DNA of 64,000 bases from Taklimakanibacter albus (GTDB lineage Bacteria > Pseudomonadota > Alphaproteobacteria > Rhizobiales > Aestuariivirgaceae). Shown here piece after piece: positions 9,058-17,300 of the stretch; the first letter of the stretch is position 1, and each line of letters opens with the position of its first letter. The stretch spans positions 310,001-374,000 of the forward strand of contig NZ_JAENHL010000006.1 of the NCBI RefSeq assembly GCF_016595235.1, read 5' to 3'. Made by a program: the position numbers and the translations under genes. The notes under the pieces were generated by a model. It did no database searches. It had not been told where the DNA came from and saw nothing but the letters and a program-made list of their open reading frames with translations.

Positions 9058-9585
9058 TCAACGCAAGACGAGATAGCTGGGCCGTAACGTGGCTTGCGAG
9101 ATGGCCAGATCGAATTTGGTGATATCGACCGGTGTCCGGAAGATTTCCGCCATCTTGACGGTCTCACCCACCTTGATGGGTTTGATGGTGGCACCACCGC
9201 AGGTCGAGCGCTCCTCGAGCGATGGGCGCGCTTTGCGGACCTCGTAGGGCGGCAGGAATTGCGGCGACCAGCGTTTCTCGCCGCGATCGGTAAGCGCGAT
9301 CTGGCATGCGCCCGCCGCGAAAGCCTCGGGGTTGTCGATCTTCGCCTCGAATTCGGCGAGAATATAAGCCGATTTCTTGTCTTGTGTGATGAGCTGATAA
9401 AGACCCTCGAGGCGCCATTCCGCGCCACCATAGCGGACGGATTTGCCAGGCTCGGCGATGAGTGGATAGAGCTCCTGATTGGCGCGCCAGGCGAGCGCGC
9501 TGTCATAGCCACGTACGACAATAGCCGCAGGGATCATGACGATGAGCACCGCTAGACTGCCCCAGAAGATGCGCCTTTCGCTCAT
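9058..9585 (-). CDS. Membrane-anchored beta-rich protein (third of three tandem relatives)
   Basis: 175 residues with a single N-terminal hydrophobic helix (ILVMIPAAIVV region, residues ~7-25) that should anchor or export it, followed by a beta-rich domain. The pattern GGAEWRLEGLYQLI, ILAEFEAKIDN and a later VKMAEIFRTP strand fits an Ig-like DUF4352-type fold. It shares this order with the two upstream genes, whose sequences are otherwise divergent. Its ATG overlaps the upstream stop, so the three are one operon. Two cysteines (in GACQ and STCGG) could form a disulfide. No function known. Confidence 0.62.
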   Translation of the reverse strand: MSERRIFWGSLAVLIVMIPAAIVVRGYDSALAWRANQELYPLIAEPGKSVRYGGAEWRLEGLYQLITQDKKSAYILAEFEAKIDNPEAFAAGACQIALTDRGEKRWSPQFLPPYEVRKARPSLEERSTCGGATIKPIKVGETVKMAEIFRTPVDITKFDLAISQATLRPSYLVLR

Positions 9586-10172
9586 TTGGCCTCGATGCTC
9601 CAGTCGGCGTCCGAGCGTCCGCGTTCGAGCGTTATCTGGTCATTGACGAGAAGGGTGGCGGAAGAGTCCATGGCGATACGCAGCTCATTGTCGAGCGGCT
9701 GGAATGGATAGCGTGCCACGAGGAGCGTGCCCTTGTTCATCTCACTTTCGGGGAATTCGAAGATCATCAGCACACGCTGGGGGAGGCCCGGCTCAAGCTG
9801 CTGGCGGCCGAGAAGCGCCGGCGCATTGCTGATGCGCTCACTGGCGAGATAGCGCAGGCCGTCGGCGCCGAGCCAGGCCGCCGACATCAAGGTGACGGTC
9901 TCATTGCGCGCCGCGGCCTCCGCTTCGACGATGGCCCAGATGCCGGAGGTGCCGTAGCTGCGTTCATTGCCGAAAGCCGTGAGCTGGATATTCCTCGCGA
10001 AGCGAAGCTGTGTCACCGTAAGCTCGAAATTGCGGGCGGCGACCTTTTTACCGGTCTTGCCGGAGACCGCGATGGGGCTTGTGATGTCACCATAGGTTGG
10101 CAGCGATTTTTGCAGGACATAGAGAGCAAAGATCGCAATGAAGACGCCAAGGAGCGCGGCGAGCCTGCGCAT
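9582..10172 (-). CDS. Membrane-anchored beta-rich protein (second of three tandem relatives)
   Basis: 196 residues starting at the ATG at 10172, which forms an ATGA overlap with the upstream gene's stop; a longer reading frame extends upstream but only inside that gene. Residues 4-20 (LAALLGVFIAIFALYVL) are a signal anchor. The exported domain shows strands at FELTVTQLRFA, GIWAIVEAEAAARN and QRVLMIFEFPESE, in the same order as in its two neighbours. Probably an Ig-like domain resembling DUF4352. Role unknown; the conserved operon suggests that the three proteins act together at the membrane. Confidence 0.62.
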   Translation of the reverse strand: MRRLAALLGVFIAIFALYVLQKSLPTYGDITSPIAVSGKTGKKVAARNFELTVTQLRFARNIQLTAFGNERSYGTSGIWAIVEAEAAARNETVTLMSAAWLGADGLRYLASERISNAPALLGRQQLEPGLPQRVLMIFEFPESEMNKGTLLVARYPFQPLDNELRIAMDSSATLLVNDQITLERGRSDADWSIEAK

Positions 10173-10726
10173 CAGGATTCGGCCTCGCTTTTGATCGGCA
10201 GTACTATCCTGGCGACGGGTGGTCGATCGAACCAGCCGGGGGCGCCATAGAGATTGTCGCGACGCTTGTGGATCTGGCTCATGAAGGTGAATTGAACGTT
10301 CTGTGGCGGAGGCACTTCCTTCGGCCACTGCCAATGGGCGATCACCCGTTCCGGCATATTGGGATGGAGATTATAGGCGATGGCATTGTCGCGGACGAGT
10401 AGGTAGCTCGGTGTTGCGAGACCGGGTGGTGGGTCGACCAGCGTCAGCACATGCGAATAGGAATTGCTGGTCATCGCCGAGAGATTGGTGATCTCCATTT
10501 CAACGGACAGGCGTTCCTTGTCGAATTGGGAGCCGAGCACCGCGACCTTCCAGCGCCCTGTATCCACAGGCTCGCCGATCTGGACGATAGGCAATTCCTT
10601 CGGCTGGGCGGCGTCATAAAGCGCCATCGCGAAAGACATGACCGTCGCCGCGCCGGCGCCGAGCCCCGCCATGATGAAAGTGGTGGCGCGCTTGCGCAGC
10701 GCGGTGACGTTAGGACGTTTTGACAA
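10172..10726 (-). CDS. Membrane-anchored beta-rich protein (first of three tandem relatives)
   Basis: 184 residues. A basic N-terminus (SKRPNVTALRKRA) precedes a hydrophobic stretch at ~15-36, giving an N-in signal anchor. The domain that follows contains IGEPVDTGRWKVAVLGSQF, LSVEMEITNLSA and a C-terminal strand VQFTFMSQIHKRR, again an Ig/DUF4352-like layout. It is the promoter-proximal gene of the three-gene operon; a TTGACA hexamer lies upstream on the same strand. I cannot assign a function. Confidence 0.62.
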   Translation of the reverse strand: MSKRPNVTALRKRATTFIMAGLGAGAATVMSFAMALYDAAQPKELPIVQIGEPVDTGRWKVAVLGSQFDKERLSVEMEITNLSAMTSNSYSHVLTLVDPPPGLATPSYLLVRDNAIAYNLHPNMPERVIAHWQWPKEVPPPQNVQFTFMSQIHKRRDNLYGAPGWFDRPPVARIVLPIKSEAES

Positions 10727-10765
10727 CGCAACCTCCTGTCACATGCAGATGTACGGACCGTGCCG

Positions 10766-10786
10766 GCCTTGTCAACCAGACAAGGC
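10766..10786. promoter_or_regulatory. Inverted repeat over a possible -35 element between divergent genes
   Basis: GCCTTGTC at 10766-10773 and GACAAGGC at 10779-10786 form a perfect 8-bp inverted repeat with a 5-base centre. On the minus strand it contains TTGACA (10770-10775 on the plus strand), an exact -35 hexamer, with a weak -10 about 16 bases further toward the 10726 gene. It may be an operator for that operon or for the SDR gene at 10891. Prediction only. Confidence 0.35.
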
Positions 10787-10890
10787 TTCCTCTGCGATAG
10801 GCATCATTTAATGACGCTTGAGCAAGAAACGGGCTGCTTAAACGCGGCCCTTCGACCATGAGAGCTTCATATTCATTGAAAGGAACTCTC

Positions 10891-11655
10891 ATGACTGCTC
10901 TGATCAACAAGATTGCCATCATCACCGGGGCCAGTTCCGGCATCGGCCGCGCCGCTGCCAAGCTCTTCGCTGCTGAAGGCGCCAGGCTCGTCCTCTGCGC
11001 ACGCGGGAAGCCGGCGCTCGACAAGGTCGTTGCCGAAATTCGGGAGGAGGGCGGCGAAGCAGTGGCGGTCGCTGGCGACGTGAAGGATGAATCCGTGGCC
11101 AAGGCCCTGGTCGAGACGGCGCGCGACAGCTTCGGCGGTCTCGATATCGCATTTAACAATGCTGGCACCGTCGGTGAGCTGGCGCCGGTGCCAGAGATCA
11201 GCGTCGCCGGCTGGCGCGAGACGCTCGACGTCAATCTGACCAGTGCCTTTCTCGCCGTCAAATATCAGATTCCAGCGCTCCTCGCGCGCGGCGGCGGATC
11301 GTTGATCTTCACCTCCACCTTTGTCGGCCACACGGTGGGCTTTCCCAATCTCGGCGCCTATGCGGCGAGCAAAGCGGGTCTCGTAGGCCTGGTCCAGGTC
11401 ATCGCAGCGGAATTCGGCGCCAAGAAAATTCGCGCCAATGCGTTGCTCCCCGGCGGCACCGACACGCCGATGGGCCGCGAGGTGATCAACACGCCCGAGA
11501 TCAGGAGTTTCGTTGAGGGCCTGCATGCCTTGAAGCGGCTGGCGGAGCCGGAAGAGATCGCCCGTTCGGCGCTTTTTCTCGCTTCGGACGCCTCGAGCTT
11601 CATGACCGGCGCCGCGCTTCTTGTCGATGGCGGCATGTCGATCAATAAGACCTGA
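10891..11655 (+). CDS. SDR-family NAD(P)-dependent oxidoreductase
   Basis: Short-chain dehydrogenase/reductase of 254 residues. The cofactor motif TGASSGIG is near residue 12-19, NNAG near 85, and the catalytic Ser and YAASK (Tyr/Lys) are near 139 and 153-157. The C-terminal FMTGAALLVDGGMSI is typical of classical SDRs. The ATG at 10891 is chosen for the AAAGGA site seven bases upstream; an in-frame ATG at 10858 is less well placed. The substrate is not predictable. It lies just before the TIR/nSTAND/RiPP cluster but an inverted repeat separates them and I see no functional link. Confidence 0.85.
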   Translation: MTALINKIAIITGASSGIGRAAAKLFAAEGARLVLCARGKPALDKVVAEIREEGGEAVAVAGDVKDESVAKALVETARDSFGGLDIAFNNAGTVGELAPVPEISVAGWRETLDVNLTSAFLAVKYQIPALLARGGGSLIFTSTFVGHTVGFPNLGAYAASKAGLVGLVQVIAAEFGAKKIRANALLPGGTDTPMGREVINTPEIRSFVEGLHALKRLAEPEEIARSALFLASDASSFMTGAALLVDGGMSINKT

Positions 11656-11661
11656 GAAGGC

Positions 11662-11718
11662 ATTCCCTATTGCGATCGGCTTTCACTTTGCTGAAGATGA
11701 GGCGACGCGATAGGGAAT
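11662..11718. repeat. 13-bp inverted repeat upstream of the SLOG gene
   Basis: ATTCCCTATTGCG at 11662-11674 is matched by CGCGATAGGGAAT at 11706-11718, twelve of thirteen pairs, with 31 bases between the arms. The right arm ends five bases before the ATG at 11723 and supplies its AGGGAA ribosome site, so folding of this leader would hide the start region. It could instead end the SDR transcript or be an operator for the cluster that begins here. Confidence 0.5.
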
Positions 11719-11722
11719 CCTG

Positions 11723-12280
11723 ATGCCGAACATAGATGCGGTTATCTTCACCGGCCATATGATCGATCTGGCGGATCGCGCCGAACCGCGTTTTCCGCCG
11801 GTCCTGGAGCAGGCCGCCGCCGCGGCGATCCGGAGGCACCTGATCGACATCGCCCGTGAGATGCCGGACGAAAAGATCGGTTATGCGAGCGCCGCGAGAG
11901 GTGGTGACATCCTTTTCCACGAGCAGGCGCGCGCGCTCGGCTTTCGCACGGTGATCGTGCTTCCTTTCGCGCCGGTGCTGTTCGAGAAGACATCTGTCTC
12001 GGGTCTCGCCGGCGGCGGCTGGGTGGCCCGCTTCCACGCGCTCTGGGACCAATCGCCGCCGCGCGACCGCATCGACATGGACTTGCCCAAGTCGAGCGAG
12101 GCCTATGCTGCGTGCAACACCCGGATGATCGAGCTGGCGCGCGCCAGGGGGATCTATCACCTTGTCGCATTGTGGGACGGTAAGGGCGGTGACGGTCCCG
12201 GCGGCACTGTCGATCTCGTCGAAAAGGCTGAAGCCGATGGTGACAATCCGCACATCATTCGCCCCGCCGATCTGAGATAA
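11723..12280 (+). CDS. SLOG-like nucleotide-binding domain protein
   Basis: 185-residue cytoplasmic protein. An opening strand AVIFTGHMID, the ASAARGGDILFHEQA loop-helix (~55-69) and VIVLPFAP (~79-86) resemble the Rossmann-like SLOG superfamily, which binds nucleotide-derived ligands and senses or makes second messengers in bacterial conflict systems. The C-terminal LVALWDGKGGDGPGGTVDLV matches the usual ending of stand-alone SLOG proteins found with TIR, cyclase or TPR partners. It is the first gene of a same-strand cluster with two TIR proteins, an NTPase, a peptide and its maturase, and a phospholipase. I infer a sensing role; the ligand is unknown. Confidence 0.6.
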   Translation: MPNIDAVIFTGHMIDLADRAEPRFPPVLEQAAAAAIRRHLIDIAREMPDEKIGYASAARGGDILFHEQARALGFRTVIVLPFAPVLFEKTSVSGLAGGGWVARFHALWDQSPPRDRIDMDLPKSSEAYAACNTRMIELARARGIYHLVALWDGKGGDGPGGTVDLVEKAEADGDNPHIIRPADLR

Positions 12281-12371
12281 TCCGCAGCTATCGGCTTGAC
12301 GGGCCCGTGAGGCGGGGAGTTGAATGACCCGACCTTGCACCGGGGGCCCAACGCGGAGAGGGCGTTCAGCC

Positions 12372-12842
12372 ATGAGCGAGGTTAAGGTCTTCCTGAGCTA
12401 TGTCGGCGACACGAGTCTGTTCGTCGAGGAGTTCGCCAAGCATTTCTTCACGCTCGCGGGCAATCTCGTCCGGGTCGACTGGATGATCGAGAATATCGAC
12501 GCCGGCACACCGGTCTTCGCCGAGATCGTCGAAAGAATCAAATCGTCGAATATTTTCATCGCTTTCATCGACAAGGACTATCCGGGCCGAATGGCGGCCA
12601 AGGAACTCGCCGAGGCGCTGGAGTTGCGCAAGGCGGGACAGAAGCTCGTCATCGTGCCGGTCACTTTGGGACATACGGGTCGCGCCTGGTGGAAAGAAAC
12701 CAAACAAAAAGCGGGCCTCGACGATATCGCCGATCAGCCATTCTTCAGGCCGGGGACCAATGCGTGGTCGCTTCCTGATGCGGCCGGCGTCATGGCGATC
12801 CAGCGTTTGCGCAGGTCACTGGCCGAGAAGTTCGCGGCCTGA
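12372..12842 (+). CDS. Stand-alone TIR-domain protein
   Basis: 156 residues that are essentially one TIR domain. The first strand VKVFLSYVGD (box 1), FIAFIDKDY and AAKELAEALELRKAG, followed by VIVPVTL, give the TIR order. The Glu of KELAEA is in the position of the NADase catalytic residue, though the usual preceding Trp/Cys is absent, so activity is uncertain. The ATG at 12372 follows a GGAGAGGG site. Its last part (PFFRPGTNAWSLPDAAGVMAIQRLRRSL) closely parallels the first 140 residues of the next protein, so the two are paralogues. TIR domains in such systems cleave NAD+ or make signalling nucleotides. Confidence 0.8.
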   Translation: MSEVKVFLSYVGDTSLFVEEFAKHFFTLAGNLVRVDWMIENIDAGTPVFAEIVERIKSSNIFIAFIDKDYPGRMAAKELAEALELRKAGQKLVIVPVTLGHTGRAWWKETKQKAGLDDIADQPFFRPGTNAWSLPDAAGVMAIQRLRRSLAEKFAA

Positions 12843-12891
12843 GACCCGCGTTTGTGTGCAACGGGAAAGGGACACTCGACAAGCGGGCACC

Positions 12892-12920
12892 TTGACGTGC
12901 TTGCTGCTTGAGAGTTGAAT
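12892..12920 (+). promoter_or_regulatory. Possible sigma-70 promoter before the TIR2-nSTAND1 genes
   Basis: TTGACG at 12892-12897 and TTGAAT at 12915-12920 are 17 bases apart in the 118-base gap between the two TIR genes. Both hexamers match the consensus at four to five of six positions. It suggests that the second TIR gene, nSTAND1, the peptide and the maturase can be transcribed separately from the SLOG and first TIR genes. Not tested. Confidence 0.3.
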
Positions 12921-12960
12921 TGAATTACTCGAGGGCATAGATCGAGGAGCGGATTGGGCC

Positions 12961-14367
12961 ATGAGCGGCACCCAGGTCTTCCTAAGCTATGTCGAAGACA
13001 CAAAACCTTTTGTCGACGAGTTCCGGGAATTCTTCTTCAGCCGAGACGTCGAGCTTTATTGCCTCGACCGGGACGTGACGGCGAGCGAGGTCGAGCGCGA
13101 TGTGCTGGCCGAACGCATAAAGGCGGCCGACGTCTTCATTGCTTTCATCGGCAATGCCTATGAAACCGACCGCGGCCATGAGCTTGTACAATGCGCCTCG
13201 TTGCGCCGGGCAGGCCGCTTTCCCCGGATCGTGCCGCTCACTCTGAGTCAGGGCGGCAAAGTCGCCTGGGAAAAATTCAAGAAGGAGCACCAGCTCGAGG
13301 TCGAGGATGAGCCCTTTTACGAGCCCGGTACCGCCAAATGGATCACACCTGACGTCCAGAAGATCGTGGAGATCCGCAAGGTCGTCTTGAAACCGGTCGT
13401 TCCGGCGAAAACGGCCATCGATATCAAACACATGGTTCTGCTTGGCCACCCGAAAAGCACGCTGGCGGCCGGCGTGCGCCAGGCCAGCGACCAACTGGCG
13501 GAGGCGATGAAAGCGAGCGGCGCCGTGATGACGTCCTGGCCGGATGATTGGTGCGACCCCGACAGGAAGGCTTCCTTTGAGCCGGGAGCGCTTTTTGTGC
13601 AGCCGGTGGCGGCGGCGGATGCGCCGGGCCATGTCGAGGAGCCGGGACGCACGGAGAGATATCTGCGGGTAGCCCTGTCCGAAGAGTCCAAGCCGGCTTT
13701 GGACAGATCACGCATCATGCTGTGGCTTCCGAAGGGTGAGCAGAATGAAGCCTTCGCCAAGCTTGCTGGGAACGATGCCTGGCCGGCTTTCCAGACCGGA
13801 GCTCCGTCCGAACTCTCGCAGGTCCTGGCGCGCCTGCTTGGACGCGACAGGCGCGGACCGGTGTTGACGCTCGAAGGCGTCGACGAGCCGGGCGCCGAGG
13901 CCGCCGATGTTCGCCGCCAGCTGCCTGAGGAGATATTCGGCTGTGTGCGGAGATATCTGCCCGAGGAGAACACCTATGTCGAATATCCGCCCGCCGAGTT
14001 CGAGACTCATTTCGGCGACATTGCCGCTCAGCGGCCGATCCTCGTCGCGCATGACCTCAAGGCATCGGCCAATGTTCTGATGGGCAAGGGCGATCCGCGT
14101 CAGGAGATCCTTGCCAAATTCACCGATGTTCAGGAACGGGCCGACCGGATCCTGCAGGCGCAGGGGTTGAATATCGAGGACGTCTTCTGGGTGGCCTGTA
14201 TCGCCAATGGTCGGCATGGCCTGCCGCGCAGCCCGCATCTGCCGACCTTCCATTTGCGGCGCTGGGTGATCCTGGAGCTTCAGCATGCCGGAGAAAAGTT
14301 CATCCCCGAGGAGCAGAGCCGGCAGAGGTTGGATGCCGCCTTGGGCGCTTGGGCGCAGGCCGCATGA
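12961..14367 (+). CDS. TIR-domain protein with a long C-terminal extension (FxsC-like arrangement)
   Basis: 468 residues. Residues 1-100 are a TIR domain (TQVFLSYVEDTKPFVDEF; FIAFIGNAY; GHELVQCASLRRAG; RIVPLTL) aligned to the preceding protein, with Glu of GHELV in the candidate catalytic position. The remainder (~155-468) is a second alpha/beta region (MVLLGHPKSTLAAGV; RPILVAHDLKASANVLMG; VFWVACIANG) that I do not recognise. A TIR-like protein next to a STAND NTPase, a short peptide and a radical SAM maturase recalls FxsC of the actinobacterial FxSxx-COOH systems; this is an analogy of layout, not proven homology. Its stop overlaps the nSTAND1 start (ATGA). Confidence 0.72.
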   Translation: MSGTQVFLSYVEDTKPFVDEFREFFFSRDVELYCLDRDVTASEVERDVLAERIKAADVFIAFIGNAYETDRGHELVQCASLRRAGRFPRIVPLTLSQGGKVAWEKFKKEHQLEVEDEPFYEPGTAKWITPDVQKIVEIRKVVLKPVVPAKTAIDIKHMVLLGHPKSTLAAGVRQASDQLAEAMKASGAVMTSWPDDWCDPDRKASFEPGALFVQPVAAADAPGHVEEPGRTERYLRVALSEESKPALDRSRIMLWLPKGEQNEAFAKLAGNDAWPAFQTGAPSELSQVLARLLGRDRRGPVLTLEGVDEPGAEAADVRRQLPEEIFGCVRRYLPEENTYVEYPPAEFETHFGDIAAQRPILVAHDLKASANVLMGKGDPRQEILAKFTDVQERADRILQAQGLNIEDVFWVACIANGRHGLPRSPHLPTFHLRRWVILELQHAGEKFIPEEQSRQRLDAALGAWAQAA

Positions 14368-17300
14368 ACGACAATGCCACCAACGTGATCCTGGAACGGC
14401 ACAAGCGCATCGAGCGTCTGGTTGCGCGCTGGGACGAGCTCAGGCGGGAACGCACGACCGGCAATGAGGCAGAAACGACGACGCCCGAAGCCGATGACGA
14501 CGAGCGGCGCGAAATCCTGTGGTTGACATCGCCGGCCCCCTATCCGGGCTTGCGCAGCTTCGGGCCGGACGAGACGGCCTTGTTCTTCGCGCGCCAGGCG
14601 CAGACGGATGGGCTGGTTCAGCGCTTGGCCAAGAGCAACATCATGGTGGTGCTGGGCGGCTCGGGCTGCGGCAAGTCCTCCTTGGTGCGGGCCGGCCTCA
14701 TCCCCAGGCTTACGACCTCGGCCTCGGTGCCGGGCCTCAAGGGTCGTTGGTATGTCGTCGAATTCCGTCCCGGCCTCGATCCCAGCACCGCGCTGGTGGA
14801 TGGCTTCCGCGACAGTATCGTGGCGCCCGTCGCCCGGTTCGCGCCGCCCGGCGACCCGCTTCTGGGGCGGCGCGCCTTGGTCAAGGCTCTGGGCCTCGAC
14901 GAATCCTTGCTGAAGGCGGAAACGGATGAAGCTCTGCGTGGCGAGGCGGTTGCGGCGATCCGTCGGCGCCTGTTCGGCGATGCCGAAGCGGATGCGCTGC
15001 GCGCCGCCAGCCTCAGGGCCGAGGGTGTATTCGAACTCGCCCGCGATGTGCTCGATCGTCTCGATATCGAGCTCTCGCGCGGCGCGCGCGCCGGTCCGCC
15101 TAATCTCCTGATACTCATCGACCAGTTCGAAGAGACCTTCCGGACCGAGGTCACGCCCCAGGGACAGGACAATCTCTGCCGGCTCATCAAGGAGACATTC
15201 ACGCAGCGCCCGCCATCCTTGTTCCTCGCTCTCACGCTCAGGAGCGAGGAGCTGCATCGCTGCGCCGAGGCCGGGCTTGCCAATATCGTCACCGAGACCG
15301 CCTATCTCTTGGGGCCGCTCGATGATGAGGCGGCACGGCGCGAGATCATCGTAAAGCCGGCTCAGGCGGTTTTCGGCGATTGGATATGGGCACACGAGGA
15401 AGACGCCGAAAGAGGGACCTCGCCCTTCGATCCTGAGGTCGTACAGCTGCTCATGAGCGAGAGCCAGCGCGCGATGGCGGGGCTTTCTCACAAATCCGAC
15501 TATCTGCCGCTGCTGCAGCATGCGCTGCTGCATCTGTGGGATGCCGCCATGGAGCGCTGGCAGAAGGAACTTGCAACGGACGGGATGGTGGACCTCGCCA
15601 TCCATGTCACGGACCTCGAGGCCATCTCCGACGGCGTGACGCCCGATTTTCTCGTGCGTTGCCTCAATAAATACACGGACAAGGCGCGTGACGACGCGAT
15701 CGAGAAGGCGGCTGGCTATTTCCAAGGCCCGGATGCACGCGTGCAGGCGGAGCGCGTGGTGCGCACCGCCTTCTGCGCCATGGCCCGCAAGGACGATCGC
15801 GGCAATTGGGCTCGCCGGTTCGTTACTCCGGCACGGGTGGCGAAGCTCCTCGATGATGATGACGCGGACAAGGCCGCCGTGAAGGAAGTGCTGCGGGTCT
15901 TCAAGCGCGCCGGCTATCTCAATCGGACCGGCAGCGGCAAGGACAAGAAATTCGACGTGTCGCATGAAGCCCTGATCCGCAATTGGGGCACATACAATGA
16001 ATGGCTGCGCGAGATCGGCGCCCTCGAGCACAGCCTGCGTGAGGTTGCCAACAATCTCGAGAATGAGCGCGCCGACGCGTCAGACAGGGGGAGGTCGGGT
16101 ACGGTTCTGGGATGGTTTTGGGACTGGCTCCGGGAGACGAATGAAAATCGCGCCCGTGAGGTCATTCCGGATCGATTTCGTGAGGACATCGGCAAGGTCG
16201 TCGGTCCGGCGGGAAGCGTCAGCCAAGGCTTTGCCGCAGCACTTCTGGCCGATGGCGAAAGGCGGAAGTCAACGCGCCTGTCGGACGGCTTGCCGCCGGC
16301 AAGTGTCCAGGCGACAGCACAGCTGGAGGCCTTGGAACGCGAGACCCTGGAACAGGGAATGCGCGGCCGTGTCGAGGCGATGGCCGAACCATGGCGCAGG
16401 GCCGTAGCGGCTTCGCAAAAGAAATTGCCGCGATGGGTCATCGTGCCGAGCATCCTTTTGGTCATTACCACGGCCATCACGGGCATTCTGTGGTTCTCGG
16501 TTGCCGAGAACAAGGACCTGACGAGTGCGAACAACAATCTGCTGCGCTCACGAGATCGACTGTATTTTGGTGCCGTCGCCGCGGCGGGAAACCTGGACGT
16601 ACCGCGCTGGATCGAGGCCGTCGCCTATGAGCTGGATCGGGCCTATAATCGGATGGATGCGCATCGCGGCCAGGAGATCTGGGCGGAGAATTCTTCCGGA
16701 GGGGCGGAGATGTCCCTGTCGGTCAGCAACTGGGAGAGAGCTGCGCGCCAACTGACCGGCGCAATTGTCTTCCGCGATACACAAGCCATCCCGCATTTGA
16801 TGTCGAAGGCAAACTGCAGCATCGCCGGAACCGAGCTTCTGCGTCGGGTCGGAGCTATTTCTTTCGGTGTCGCCTTTGATGAAGAAAAGAACTCCTGGTG
16901 GCCGCGTGTCAAAACTCCTCCAAGTGCCGGTGCCGCGCCCGCCGTGGATGCGGGACTGTATCCGTTGGCTCAACGGGGCGACATGGTCTGTCTCGGCCGA
17001 GATGTTCCTCTGGTCATGGTATGGCCCGCTGGGCAGGACAAGGAGCCCAAGTTTTGGCAGCTCGGCGTGGCCTGCAAGACATTGCAAAAGAATAGCTGTG
17101 TCGTCTGGCTGCCGGATCCGCTGCTGCTGCGCGTCACATTCGCAAAAAATTATGCGAATGTGCGAGCCGAACCTCCCTGGCGGAGATTATGGCTGTCGAA
17201 AAAGGGCGAGCATGCCGGCGCATCGTTATGGGCGAATATGGAAATCTACGATTACACCACATTGGTGAATGAAGCACCGTCTCGCGTCGGCTTTGCTTTC

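Noticed and set aside
14280-16031. A 583-codon open frame on the minus strand opposite the nSTAND1 gene
   Set aside because: The plus strand carries clear nSTAND1 motifs; the opposite frame has no recognisable family and no ribosome site.
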